Shown: positions 29,521-41,035, numbered from the stretch's first letter. The stretch is DNA of 64,000 bases from Ostrinia nubilalis (GCF_963855985.1 NC_087099.1:11934001-11998000); one strand, 5' to 3'. Notes: generated from the letters alone by a model not told the origin. Made by a program: numbers and translations.

Positions 29521-32386
29521 TCACTTACTTGAGAAATCATATTTCTTTTCTTAAATAAATTCCAATACGACTTTCAGAACGAGAAAATTCATAACTCAAC
29601 TCAAAACTACATACTTTATCGGGCGGAGAATTATTGGAAGCTAGAATTATTGCCAGCTAGATTTTGCTCGCGGCTTTGTCCACGTAAGTGGAGGGTTTTT
29701 CATTATCATCATCATCATCATCAGGAGGATATTTACTCAGACACAAAAACACAGAACCAAACATACGAAATCCCATAAAAACTTCCATCCCTTTGTTACA
29801 CCCATCTTAGTCCATTTATTTCTACTTTACTTTTTTTTTTTTTAACTCCTTTGGTTTAGATGAACGCGTGAAAACGTTTAACAGACACGTTTACAAATGT
29901 CTGGAATATCACATTTATTTTAAACGAAATACATCATCTTGCGGCATCGTCAAACCCACATTAAGCATTTCGCATCTCATCTCACTCGGCGTCGCATGCT
30001 TAAACTAAATTAAGTGTAAGAACATGTTTAAAACGGCCTCAGCGCAGGTAACCTAAATTCAATAATGCTCCACGTCTACCCCCCATGCTACGTGGGTCCA
30101 CATAACAAGGGTACGCTCTTTGCATATTTCATATCAGGGTCAGTACTTTTTTAATCCGCAAGGTAAGTTTGCGCCTACTATGGGTTAGTATATTATGGTT
30201 TTATGGTCAATAACGCAAAGTAGAGTAGTTGAATTGAATGAAATGTATAATGGATCGAGGCACAGCTTGATACAACTTATTTTTGGCATTTATTAAGACT
30301 TTATCAGAATCATCACCGGGTCATTTAGTCTCTACTAATGAGATAGACCCTCTCTAATTAACCAGACGCAAATAGAGAAATTGGCCTACACTCCCCACGT
30401 TGACCAGATAGTTTATGAAGGCTTAAAATTCACAATAGATAAAACGACAAAACTCTACATTCAAATTCAATCAGGATTGATTGATATCAATCGGTTCAAT
30501 TCAGTTTGAATCGAGTTTTAAGCGTCGTTTTAAGGTACGTGCTTATAATTAATTATCTTTCGAGTAAAAATAGTAGGGCCCAGATTTCATGGCAACGTGA
30601 CCTTGAAATAGTTCTGGACTGTTTACAACTCTCTTTAGTCGGCCTTTCATGCATAAGGTCTATTTCACCTATTTATAACGAATGACAACTTATTTTTTGC
30701 TTTTGCATTTGCTTAGGTGTTAGGAGACCTGTGTTTGGAAGTTTAAATAATAATACGGCAATGCATGTAACTGCATTAGTTACATTCTGTATACATACAG
30801 TCTTCGCACATCTTTTAGCAACTTGTTTGCATATACGGTTTAAATGCTGCATAAATTATATTCTTACTTTGAAAGTGTGCAAGAATCGAGCACATAGCAC
30901 CGTGTTTTGTATAAGAAATTGCATATAAATTCAGAATTTGCAGCTCAAATGCCGCCGCATAAAGAAATTTGCCTATAAAAGGAACAATTTCTGAAAGCCT
31001 GCCCATTTACGCTAGACGCCTGCAGCATGGTAGAATTAGAGAGAGTATGCCCAGCCCATACCCAGCTGTGTCAGAACATTAGTGACGTCATTAAGTTTTT
31101 ATGGAATATTGGGGACTGGGGGAGAAAAACTGGAAACCTCTATAAGACTAGTTTTTATGAATTTGTTTCAAATGTTAGAAGAGTAGCGTAACAATTGTCT
31201 TTATCCTTGACAAATTAAACACTTAAACTTTGTTCGTGAATCAGCCATTTTTTATCGCGGTCAGTCAGATGCAGTGGAGGATACATATTATTGTAATGGA
31301 ATTGAATTTCACACGATTATGCGTGTTCGAAATAAGGTTCTGTGGCAACTACGGACTGAGAGTTGTAGCGATAGTTACCTTCCCTCATGGTTCACTGATG
31401 ACCCAGTTAAATATAGATACAAATGGCCCACAGTTACTATTTCATTATACGGGAAATGACAATAATAGAGTCTGATATAATCGTGTCTGCTGACTCTTTT
31501 TCCTTTACGATAGCAGCGACAAACTGAAGACGCGTCGCAGCCTCGTGGGCCCGGTAGCTCTTCTAAATATGTATTGCTGAACGTGAACATTTCTGTAACG
31601 TGAACATTGTTATGATAATACTTGTGGGTATTCTCTATTCTTTGACTTTACAGTATTTTTCCTTCAGTAAATAAAATTTATCATAATAAATTTTAATGAA
31701 TTCATCCTATTTTAACTTTTTAATGCCCTAGCTAGATCGTTAGTTCAATAGTTATAAAAACTTGCCACTCGTAACCTACTTGTAAAATAAGGGCTTTATA
31801 TTCTTTGCATTCATAAATAAAGATTGGAACTTGTAAATTGAATATTTATAAAACTTCATTTTACTTTCTTAGCTGTAGTTGTTAGGTTAGAAACTCTTTC
31901 TTATTGGCTCGAAATAATTGCTAGGTTAGTAAATATTATTCATTTAATTTAAATGGTTGTTAAGTTAATTGATCTTGATATACGAGTGAGGCATGTTTCA
32001 ATAATTTTTTTCTTGTGTATGCTTAGCGCGTGTTTTTTTTTAAAGTACACACAATTTTATTAATAATATACTTGTATTTTTCTCTCGTGAGGGCTTTACT
32101 AACCAACCACACTTCTCAGTTTTTATGTCACACAATCATTAAGGTTACAACGTGTCGATATTTCTTTATTACCACACTAAGTAGGAAGTGGAAACTACCT
32201 TATAAAAGTGTATTGTCTGACCCCTAAACTGACTCACCAAAGCGTCAGAACACTCATTGTTTCAAAACAATTTTAACTTCACTGTAGCATCAACTGCACA
32301 TGACTAATTTGACCAATTTCTAGATTTATTTACAAGTTACTAAGGTTCAATATGAACTTAATATTCTGACTGTACATTAAAATGCT
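29521..32386. other. non-coding stretch with repeat fragments
   Basis: No supported gene. A Helitron/MINE-like end at about 29640-29700 (TTTTGCTCGCGGCTTTGTCC) is followed by an (ATC)n run at 29705. A SINE-like phrase CCTACACTCCCCACGTTGAC lies near 30390. The remainder is AT-rich and featureless. Confidence 0.35.
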
Positions 32387-32390
32387 CTCC

Positions 32391-33155
32391 AAGTCTGCGA
32401 TCCGGGCGATATTGATATTGTTCTAGACGCAAACAGCAAGAAGCTGGAATTCAGACGATATTAAACCTTAGTGAGATGATTACACGACACATAAAGCTAA
32501 ATTACACTAGAAATTAAACACTTTAGCCTGCAATGAAAGTCTAGCATAGGTTCGTGACTGGTAATTGGTTTTAATATATTTTTGAGTGTAACTTTATGAA
32601 TTTTTCCTAATTATATCATTATTATAATGAGTTTCAATATTAGTTACAAGTAGGTAAATTAAATCTAATACAAAACCATATTTAACTACTTTTCATCGCA
32701 AAATAGTGGAGGAGATGGAAAATGAAAAGTAAGTATGTGGCACCAATATTTTTTTCTGTAAGTGAATAACTTTAAAATTTCTCAAAAAAGTAGACTTACT
32801 TGATAAATCTGCGGTAAAGACTGTACGACAGATCGAAAAACACGCAAGTGAGAAGGTAGACAATAATAAGTCTATTAAAACATTTAGACTGGGTTGCACC
32901 ACCTTACTTTAACTTTAACAAACGTCAAAAATCAATTTCCATACAAAAAACACCGGTTATCGTTATAGTTACCGTTAAAGTTAGGTGGTGCAACTCAGAC
33001 TTACTGTTATTACTACCTAATAGCTACCTCAGTAACAGAGCCGAGCTATATTGATATTGTTCTTGAGTCTAGAATCTAGACGCAAACAGTCGGGCATCAA
33101 GAGTTCCTCGACACACAGTTTGCGGAGCTCCGGTTACCGACGATATTAAACTGTG
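32391..33155 (+). repeat. related repeat pair with shared phrases
   Basis: 32391-32468 and 33040-33155 share GATATTGATATTGTTCT, TCTAGACGCAAACAG and GACGATATTAAAC. A third weak relative may lie near 36240 (TTTGCGTCTGGAACAACATC). Confidence 0.45.
32887..33000. mobile_element. MITE family A with TTA duplication
   Basis: 114 bp with ends GACTGGGTTGCACCACCTTA and its complement (GGTGGTGCAACTCAGAC). TTA lies on both sides (32884-32886, 33001-33003), so the duplication is 3 bp. Confidence 0.85.
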
Positions 33156-33418
33156 CGATAACTACATGAAACGTAAGACCATTACTCAAAGAATACCACT
33201 AACAGAACAGAATACAGAATACCTCTAAAAGGTATACCTACTGAATTGAGATCATCATCATCATTTCAGCCATAGGACGACCACTTCTGAACATAAGCCT
33301 CCCCCGATGATTTCCTTAAGGCCTCAGCCTCGAGTTTAGCGGGCAGCGGGGCGGGAGCGGCGGCGGCGCGGGAGCGGCGGCGGCGCGGGAGCGGCAGGAT
33401 CTTATGCGTAAAATCAAA

Positions 33419-33735
33419 CCCATCAAAAACAATACTTGTCAAAAAAACCAAGTCTCGCAACTCAGTTGTTCTACGGTAAAAAGTTGTGAGATCCATGTAA
33501 TACCAAGTCCAGGCCAGGAAATCTTTAACGTTTTACATAAATATATTGACTTGGCCATCGCACTAAATAATTTAATTTACACGTGTTTTCATGCGATGGC
33601 CAAGTCAATATATTTATGTAAAACGTTAAAGATTTCCTGGCCTGGACTTGGTATTACATGGATCTCACAACTTTTTACCGTAGAACAACTGAGTTGCGAG
33701 ACTTGGTTTTTTTGACAAGTATTGTTTTTGATGGG
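33419..33735. repeat. perfect palindrome, 144-bp arms
   Basis: The left arm 33419-33562 and right arm 33592-33735 are exact reverse complements over all 144 bases by direct comparison. They are separated by a 29-bp AT-rich spacer. The arms start CCCATCAAAAACAATACTTG. A transcript would fold into a 144-bp hairpin. A related copy at 47837 has lost most of one arm. Confidence 0.95.
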
Positions 33736-34360
33736 ATCTCATTTCTTTTTGTATTTTGTAGACAGCACTTATGTATCTAGAAAACTGGACCGAAATTGAA
33801 AAATTTTACTCGACTTGGCGGTTGCACTACCGTGCCTCCAAATCTCATTTCTTTTTGTATTTTGTAGACAGCAGTTATGTATCTAGAAAACTGGACCGAA
33901 ATTGAAAAATTTTACTCGACTTGGCGGTTGCACTACCGTGCCCCCAAATATTTTAGTTTTTCCTTGATTCATACACCAAACACTACTTATATTCCAAATT
34001 TGAAGCTTCTAGGTCTGCTAGAAGTGCCTTAGAATTTTGATGATCGGTGAGTCAGTGAGTCAGTGAGTCAGTGAGTCAGTGAGTCAGTGAGTCAGTGAGT
34101 CAGTGAGTCAGTCAGTGAGTGACAAAATTAAGTAACTTTGACCCGTTATAATTCTTAAACTACTGGTTCAAATTGAATGAAATTTTAAATATACCGTGTC
34201 TTTACAATGCCTACATAGCTAATGAAAATTCAGCCTTCTAGTTTTATCCACAACGAAGTTACAGGCGGTCGAAAATGGCCTGAATTGCTTCGAGAAAAGG
34301 ATGGTACGGCCGTGCCGCTTTTTTGCTCGACTTGGTGGGGGCACTGCCGTGCCCCCAGAT
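33736..34360 (+). mobile_element. downstream body of palindromic element
   Basis: Two tandem units of about 106 bp (ATCTCATTTCTTTTTGTATT to CACTACCGTGCCCCCAA; 33736-33841, 33842-33947) are followed by unique sequence and a (GTGAGTCA)n run. A 3' part with TTGACCCGTTATAATTC comes next, and a third GC hairpin (GGGGGCACTGCCGTGCCCCC) at about 34335. The copy at 48004-48546 has the same order. Resemblance to MINE/Helitron-type repeats is tentative. Confidence 0.65.
34048..34124 (+). repeat. (GTGAGTCA)n microsatellite
   Basis: About nine units of GTGAGTCA. The other copy of the element (near 48320) has only two to three, so the locus changes in length. Confidence 0.9.
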
Positions 34361-34840
34361 AGACCGGTTCTCGAAAACAGCGCCGCGGGAGCGGGCAACG
34401 AGCGGTGAGCGGCGCGGGAGCGGGCAACGAGCGGGCAGCGCACTCCTTCTTTTTCTCACAATAAATCGAGCGTTAGGAATAAATTTGAATCGAAATAAAA
34501 TTGTCGCCGTTGTTCAGACATTTCGTTTGCGAATAAAAACAAATATCTCGACAACACAACCCCGAACACAACACTTCGCCGCTAAAGCGCCGCGCGAGCT
34601 GCCCGCTTGTTTCGAGAACGGGTCTGCGTTGCCCGCCCCGCTCCCGCGCCGCCGCCGCTCCCGCCCCGCTGCCCGCTAAACTCGAGGCTAATGACTGGTT
34701 GGTAGCGTCCTGTATCCAGCGCCTTCCTGCGACCTTTATGAGGTCTTCTGTTCACCTTGTAGGTGGACGCTGCGCTTTCCAGTAAGTGACTTCCACTCAT
34801 ACCCTTGGTAACCTTGGTACCCCATCGGCCTAGATAGTGC

Positions 34841-35379
34841 TTACTAAGTTTATCTCTTAACGACAACTCATTTAGTCAATTAAAAGCAAGAAAGAAAATC
34901 AGATATGCCGCGAGGATCACGTAGGTAAAACGTAGTCAATATTAGATGCGTTCAAAAATTATTTTGCAATTTTTTTATCACTAAACTTTAAGAAGTCTGC
35001 CATTGCTGCATAGAGGTTGTAAAAACGAAGGCTTAGATTAAGCTCACAGTTGAGAACTTACCTAAGTATATTTGGCTTAACCTGTGCATAACAAAGCAAA
35101 ATACATAGTATGGTCTGTTTAATATAGTCTGATCGAGCTCTAACATCCATTATTAAATGCATCAGGCCTGTAATGAAGCAATAAAATAGCTGCCAATATG
35201 CATGCCTGCATGAATAGCTATAATTGTTAGCTATATTAGCTATAGTTTGTTAGCCATTTTACTCAAAGTTCCAACTAGTGTAATATTAGTTTTATTCATA
35301 AGCAAAGACTTAAGATCCAAGAAAATCTAATTAAGGTCTATTGATATTAAGCCAAGATAAATTGTGGAGTTAACGAATA
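34841..35379. other. non-coding AT-rich stretch
   Basis: No gene or bounded element. Contains repeats of AGCTATAATTGTTAGCTATA type near 35215. Confidence 0.35.
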
Positions 35380-35465
35380 CTGGAATAGAGACCACGTCTC
35401 GGGATCGTGCGACGCCCACCTGCTCGACGGATCGACGACCTCACGAGGATGTCTGGTAAAGTCTG
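35380..35465 (+). mobile_element. degenerate RTE-type LINE 3' region
   Basis: Phrases GGATCGACGACCTCACGAGG and GGGATCGTGCGACGCCCACC match the VGRPPTRWTDDL-coding segment of the RTE tails in diverged form. Confidence 0.4.
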
Positions 35466-35504
35466 GATAAATGAAATTGGAGATCGTGCTATATCGCATT
35501 TTTT

Positions 35505-35718
35505 ATGCTAGACAAGGCCGGTATTTGACCGCAATCGCACCTGGCGTTAAGTGAGATGCAGTCTAAGATGGTACATATCTGCCCTGTAAGTGCCTATTCA
35601 CTCTCGCCTTGAAAACGCCCAGATAATAGTGTTCAGGAAATACAGCAGCAGGCAGCGAATTCCAGTCCCTAGCTGTTCGCATTATAAACGAGTCGAGCAT
35701 TCCTTGTCTTCTGTACGG
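35505..35718 (-). pseudogene. LINE ORF2 C-terminal fragment
   Basis: Reading the - strand, the frame includes FIMRTARDWNSLPAAVFPEH, then LGVFKARVNRHLQGR. This is the characteristic C-terminus of CR1/L2-type ORF2 proteins (R-T-x-R-x-WN-x-LP). Further upstream sequence is replaced by the mirror arm of a palindrome at 35692-35741. Confidence 0.6.
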
Positions 35719-35741
35719 ACAGAAGACAAGGAATGCTCGAC
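35692..35741. repeat. perfect 23-bp inverted repeat with 4-nt loop
   Basis: The arms start GTCGAGCATTCCTTGTCTTC and are exact reverse complements around ACGG. The palindrome replaces the normal upstream LINE sequence, as expected from a fold-back template switch. Confidence 0.9.
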
Positions 35742-35819
35742 TGACAAATACTTTCAACGTCTGAAATGGTGATGATTATGAAATTAAATGCGATTGTCGT
35801 ATTATTAAAAACATTTGAA

Positions 35820-36005
35820 GTAACAAAACCTCACCTCCTAATCAAACGGTGAAAATGTCGGTCGGACTAGCCGACTCGAGATCCGAGGAAACCTGATTCG
35901 AACCCCGCCACCACTGGACTATTGTGATGAACCCCACTCGTGACACAAGCGTATTTAGCTTAGAGAGGTTAACAAAATTCTTATTGTCAATTTCTTTTAT
36001 TACAA
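35820..36005 (+). mobile_element. SINE-like repeat with B-box
   Basis: ACTAGCCGACTCGAGATCCG, GATTCGAACCC (B-box-like), GCCACCACTGGACTATTGTG and GGCACAAGCG-like GACACAAGCGTATTTAGCTT. The pattern matches a moth tRNA-type SINE; the copy is incomplete. Confidence 0.45.
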
Positions 36006-36354
36006 TCTCCTTGTTTTAACTTCACATTTTTTCATGGCGAAAACCTCTACACGATTTTGTTTCAACTTCATAACTCTACTAACCTTCATTAACCGCAACG
36101 GCTATTGCTAAACAAACATAACAATCCTGTAACTAATATCGGTTTCTTCACTTACATAACCCTGCAAACAGTGTTATTGGTTTATCTAGACTTTAATTAA
36201 CACACCATAGTTCAGCAAACTGAGCGGGAAGTCAAATGTTTGCGTCTGGAACAACATCAATAAAGTCGGGGTCGCTGGCATCGTTCAGTATGTACCCAGG
36301 CAGTAGTATTATTTTTTATTATGTTTGATAAACACACTGTCTTATTTATTACAA

Positions 36355-36560
36355 TCTATCTATATCTATAAAAACGAAAGGTCACTGACTAACTCACTCA
36401 GCACGAAATCTCAGAAACTACAAGTGCTAGGAGTCTCAATTTTTGCATAGGGGATCCTTTTAGAACGTAAGTTTAACTAAGACAGGAATTTACTAAATTC
36501 AACCCCTAAGCGGGTAAAACGGGATTCACGCGTACGAAGTCGCGGGAGGGCCGCCAGTAC
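36355..36560 (-). mobile_element. Helitron/MINE-like repeat, reverse orientation
   Basis: AACGAAAGGTCACTGACTAA at one side and GGGTAAAACGGGATTCACGC, GAAGTCGCGGGAGGGCCGCC at the other. This is the complement of the 18412 family. Confidence 0.5.
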
Positions 36561-36639
36561 TTATGTTTATAAAATTAACAACTTTACAGAACGGCGAGAA
36601 AGCAGGTCCGGAATCTTGACCATGTAACTATTTGGTTAA

Positions 36640-36745
36640 AGGTGACCAGCCCATACCCATAAATGTTGTCCCGAAATGGTGGTAGGGCAAGCTATTAGGG
36701 ACGTGTATAAGTGCTCAGAAAAGGGCCTACATATTAATTATTTTG
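36640..36745 (+). repeat. dispersed repeat (TTGTCCCGAAATGG family)
   Basis: CCAGCCCATACCCATAAATG, TTGTCCCGAAATGGTGGTAG, GGCAAGCTATTAGGGACGTG. Shared with 53925-54094 and 62240-62365. Confidence 0.6.
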
Positions 36746-37194
36746 ATTGAATTTAGTAGATACCATTCTGTTCTGTTAAGCTTAAGACTTTCATTTGGGT
36801 CTTTCTTGTTTATCTCTTCGCCATGCGGTTGTGATCACATAATGCCTAATCGATATTCGATCGTATTTCAATCCTCTAGCATAAACCTATCATCGATAGC
36901 TTACACATCTCGTAATGCTCGATTCATAATATTTTCAAACAGGGCTTATATTTAAGAGCATCGGACTACCCTGGACTGATTGAATTTAGAAAAGTGTAAT
37001 TTTCCTCGTGAAATTCCTATTTCAAATGTTTTCTTAAAAGCACTTGGGAATAAACTTCCGAGCAACGAAAGGGAATACTTATTTTAATAAATACACGTGC
37101 CAGTTCTCTTAATGTAAAAGACTCGAGTAAATTCATTAGGCAATTAATTTAAAGACTTTTTTCGGTAGAAGCTTAAAAACATTTTTATTAGATA

Positions 37195-37270
37195 CTAGCT
37201 TTTGCCCGAAGCTTCGCCCGCGTGAATGTCATAGAAATAATTTATTTACGTCCTCCTTTCAAAAACCGGA
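37195..37270 (+). mobile_element. Helitron/MINE-like end
   Basis: ACTAGCTTTTGCCCGAAGCT, TCGCCCGCGTGAATG. This is the GC-rich terminal part of a common family. Confidence 0.4.
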
Positions 37271-37296
37271 TTAAAAGTATCCTATGTGTTTGTTTC

Positions 37297-37432
37297 ATCA
37301 TCATCATGATTTCAGCCTTAGGACCTCCACTGCTGAACATAGACCTCCCCCAATGATTTCCATATCGCCCGGTTGGTAGCGGTCTGCATCTAACACCTTC
37401 CTGCTACCTTTATGAGGTCGTCAGTCCGAAAA
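37297..37432 (-). mobile_element. RTE-type LINE 3' end
   Basis: CATCATCATCATGATTTCAG, CCCCCAATGATTTCCATATC, GCCCGGTTGGTAGCGG and CCTTTATGAGGTCGTCAGTC. Reverse complement of the 17888 copy. Confidence 0.75.
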
Positions 37433-39622
37433 TCTGTTCAGTAGTTTTTAAATTTATCGCGAATTGATAGACAGAAACGATAAAAGACTTTTTTCTATAT
37501 TGTTTTCGTGACTATTCGTACAGAATTGTGGAAAGTTGCGCAATGGAAAGATAATTTAGGAGGAAAACACAAAGTGTTTACATAATAATGCCAATGTCAG
37601 GGAAATATATTTTTTATTCACACACCAAAGTGGCAATGAACTGCAACAATATTTACTTATTTTTCAAAAGTTGTTCTGTTAGTATTTTTATTTAATTTTA
37701 GTTTTAAAGAAAACATAAATACAAGTTTGACTAATATTGACAGCACAGTAAATTACATGTAACATTCGTTTATTTTGTAGCAGAATAGCACCTATCAGAT
37801 TTGCATGATGCTGCAGTGTTTGCCTCGTTATACCTTAGTGGCACGTGATTATTTAAAATACATTTTTTTAAGGATGTCTGAATGATTGTTCATTTTCCGA
37901 GAAAAACTTCTGAGGGATCTAAATAAAAATTTTGAGGAGGTGAAGTCTGCATTTTACTTATAAGGCTACAAAATTATGATAATTTATACTTCGGACGATT
38001 AAAGCCGCGGCCGTCCAATAAAATGATCCAATGACGTATTTTATTAATTAATCAAATCACGAATTTATCTAACCTACAATGTCTTATAAATAAATCAATA
38101 TGATACCTTCTTATACTGTTTGGGTAAATTTACTGATTGCTATATCAGACTTAATTGGCAATCCAATACAAGAGATCCGTGATATCTTACAACCAAAGTT
38201 TTCCTCTCATTAATTATGAAATAAACAAGAACATCGAAAGTCCGTAACTTTTTAATTAGTTTTATTTGGTAGGTCTCCCTGGAAACTTTTCACTTGCTAA
38301 CACATTTATGGCTTCAAGTACTTCCATTAGAGGAAATAGGGCAATTCAAATTAATCTTAATTAAGTACAAATTCAATTTGAAAAGATTTCTGATTCTCAG
38401 AACTTTATGAAGACGGATTCATTCCTACTCATATTTCCATTTCGTCAGTGAAGTTTTATGAGTGCGTAAGTCATTTTTGACGGTTTTAACATTTTGATGG
38501 CGTTGGATGAAGAAGGACCGCGTGCTTTTTCCGACCAATCTCCTGTGAAATGCACATTTTTGACTTACGCACTTTTAAACTTAACTAACGATTTGTATGT
38601 TATTAATTATCATCAGAATGACGTCAGGCTAATGCTTAACTTGATACGAATCTCCTTAAAAATGTTGAGTGCTTATGTTATTTTGCATCAAAAATGTAAG
38701 TCGAATTGAATTACCTACCTAGCAACCCTTCAAAGTCAGCATCGGTTTGAATCTCGCTAGATATTTTACATAATGGGATTAATTTATTTGAGTTTATGAT
38801 CGTACTTGTTAATTCGTTATTCGTGGAAAAAATATCCTTTACTCTGAAACAGATTTTCAAGAAAATATTTCAGTAAAAGTAATTTTCTATCCATAATCCA
38901 TTCGTGTTGTAATTCAAACTCAACATCGTCATATAACTCACAATCAGTATCGTCGCGTTTCGTAATAACATAACGTGCTTGAAATACTAGTTTTGGTGCT
39001 ATTAAAATTTAAATTATACGTTCTTCGTGAACTTTATTTTCAAACTAAAACCACACAACTCAATTCGAAGTTTCCATTGCTATTTGAATAAAAATAAGCA
39101 ATACAAAATCCGCACACGTCCGCACCGCGGTGCTTAAATGTGAACATAGGGGATGTTCACAATACGTACAATTAAATGATAATTCGATAGAAATTACAAT
39201 TTATGGAACCATAAAGTGTAACTTGTGAATTCATCGCCCATAAAAAATTCTTAAAGAATAAGGAAGTACTTTTTTACATTGTCTCTCTTTTTTATGAAGT
39301 GGATAATGTACCTAATGGTAACTAAATGTTTCTTATTTGTGGCGGAAAGGTCATATTTACACAATCAATCATTATCATGACAATTTCATTGGTACCCACA
39401 ACATAAATCAATTCAGTTTTTTAGCTCGCATTTAGAGAGTATTGCCAGAGGCTAATGAAGGACTTTAACTACGCTGGCCAGATGGGTTATAGAGACTTTC
39501 ATTCCATTCCATATCTTTTCGGGGGCTCCCGTGGCAAGAGGAAAAGAAGAATTTTAAGTTTCCTTCCATAATTTCCAGCTTTATGTGGTGTGTAATAAAA
39601 ATATCTATTTGTCACACCTCTA
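37433..39622. other. non-coding AT-rich stretch
   Basis: No gene or clear element. The short ORF at 38494-38709 has no features and average AT-rich composition. Confidence 0.35.
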
Positions 39623-39886
39623 CAGGGTGTTAGGTAAATGGGTATATGAGCCGACACTAGCCCATGTTAACATGGGCATATAAATGGTATGGTGAAGTCG
39701 GAAATTTGATATCATCATTTTATTTTTTTAAATTTTCATACAAAATAATTTTTATAAAATCCGATTTGTATGAAAAATAAAATAATTGAAATGAAGATAT
39801 CAATTTTCTGACTTCACCATACCATTTATATAACCATGTTAACATGGGCTAGTGTCGGCTCATATACCCATTTACCTAACACCCTG
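39623..39886. mobile_element. palindromic MITE with CAGGGTGTTAGG ends
   Basis: 264 bp. Arms starting CAGGGTGTTAGGTAAATGGG pair for more than 60 bp and nearly the whole element folds on itself. TA flanks both ends (39621-39622, 39887-39888), which fits a TA duplication. Confidence 0.85.
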
Positions 39887-40551
39887 TATAAGTATCTCAA
39901 ACTTTTACAAAGGTAAAAGTGTGTCTTTCTGTATAGACCTTTACCTTAGTTTCGCAGCGGCCAGTCCCGTGCCCAAGTCATCTGCGCCGGGGTGCCTCCT
40001 GCATATTTCATTGCAGGAATCCCAACCCTCGAGATGTCGACAGCCGTCCGCGGCAGCCTTATTTGCCTCCACATTCAAACTGAATTCATAAGGCAATTTG
40101 TTTTGAAGGCTTATGGTTTGTGTCCTGATGACAATAGAGAAACCACGGTTTCACAATGCGACCGCTTTTTGGAATGCGCACGGATTTCGCTTTGCGACTT
40201 TAAGTCACATTATTGCCACTCAAAGTGTTAGCAGATAAATCTAATTTATTGCGAACTTTACAAAAATATAGAGCAATTTTGAAGAAAAACTTCACTACCC
40301 ACGCGTCTTTCAAAGGGTATGTTTTCATCGGAATATACTTAAATATTCTTTTAGTTTATAAAAGTAATTACCTAACTAAAACGCTTTTGAATATTAACAT
40401 TCCATTTAACCTTAAACACCCAACAGCAATGGTGGCAATCGTTTCATTTGCCACAACACTAGTTTAAAACTATCGCAGTTTACCTTCAAAGGCCTCGTTG
40501 AACTAAATAATTAAGTTGCAGCGAACAGAGGGGTCACAAAGGCGGGTGACG
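39887..40551. other. stretch without recognisable gene
   Basis: Short overlapping ORFs only. The GC-richer part at 39955-40050 has no recognisable domain. Confidence 0.3.
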
Positions 40552-41035
40552 CCGCGCTCGCGCCACACTAGCACTCTTATGAGGCTGAATGTGGTTCACA
40601 CTCAACCCACTTGCGGTAAATAGGTTAGGGGATCCGCTTAGCTAATGCTAGATGTTTGTGTCAGCTTAGTAAACAAATTGAACAAAATAATTAAAATTAA
40701 GGCTCAGTTGCACCACCTAACTTTGACCGTAACTTTGACAATAACCGGTGTATTTTATATGGAGTTTGACAGATTTCTGACGTTTGTCAAAGTTAAAGTA
40801 AGATGGTGCAACCCAGCCTTAGTTGCGCTCTTTGACGCTATGTTAGAGTAGACTGAAAGTGACTCAAATCTACTCAGCAAGTTGGATTAGGAGTGGTGCA
40901 CCGTTAATCTTTAGCGATTCATAAGAGGCTAAATGTGGTTCACACTCAACCCACTTGCGGTATATAGGTTAGGGGAACGCTTAGTTATAACTAAATGTTT
41001 ATGTCAGCTTCGCTAACAAATTGAAAATAATTAAC
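40552..41035 (+). repeat. direct duplication, first copy followed by a MITE
   Basis: 40552-40690 and 40904-41035 share GTGGTTCACACTCAACCCAC, TTGCGGTAWATAGGTTAGGG and CAAATTGAA..AAAATAATTAA. A third short echo (TAGCACTCTTATGAGGCTGA) is at 41130. Confidence 0.8.
40701..40818 (+). mobile_element. MITE family A
   Basis: GGCTCAGTTGCACCACCTAA to GATGGTGCAACCCAGCC. Flanks TAA and TTA. It is inserted close to the end of the first duplicated block. Confidence 0.8.

Larger units (their letters stand above)
33320..34688. mobile_element. GC-rich TIR element inserted in RTE tail
   Basis: From 33327 the left end GCCTCGAGTTTAGCGGGCAG and the right end pair perfectly for about 50 bp, continuing through GCGGGAGCGGCGGCGGCG. 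TAA at 33317-33319 and 34689-34691 suggests a 3-bp duplication, although the left end then has 7 extra bases. A second paired segment (AGACCGGTTCTCGAAAACAG near 34360 with GTTTCGAGAACGGGTCTGC near 34600) suggests the left terminal repeat was itself split by the palindromic element at 33419-34360. No transposase is visible. Confidence 0.7.
33250..34840 (-). mobile_element. RTE-type LINE 3' end split by a 1.4-kb insertion
   Basis: 33250-33319 holds the tail (CATCATCATCATTTCAGCCA, GGCCT/AGCCTCCCCC) and 34689-34840 the upstream part (TGGTTGGTAGC, GCCTTCCTGCGACCTTTATG, CACCTTGTAGGTGGACG, ACCCCATCGGCC). The two halves are colinear, so the intervening 33320-34688 is an insertion. Confidence 0.8.

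Noticed and set aside
33404..33715. 103-codon ORF
   Set aside because: It is created by the palindrome: its two halves are sense and antisense of the same 144 bp.
34048..34124. CRISPR-like or regulatory repeat array
   Set aside because: A simple 8-bp microsatellite without spacers.
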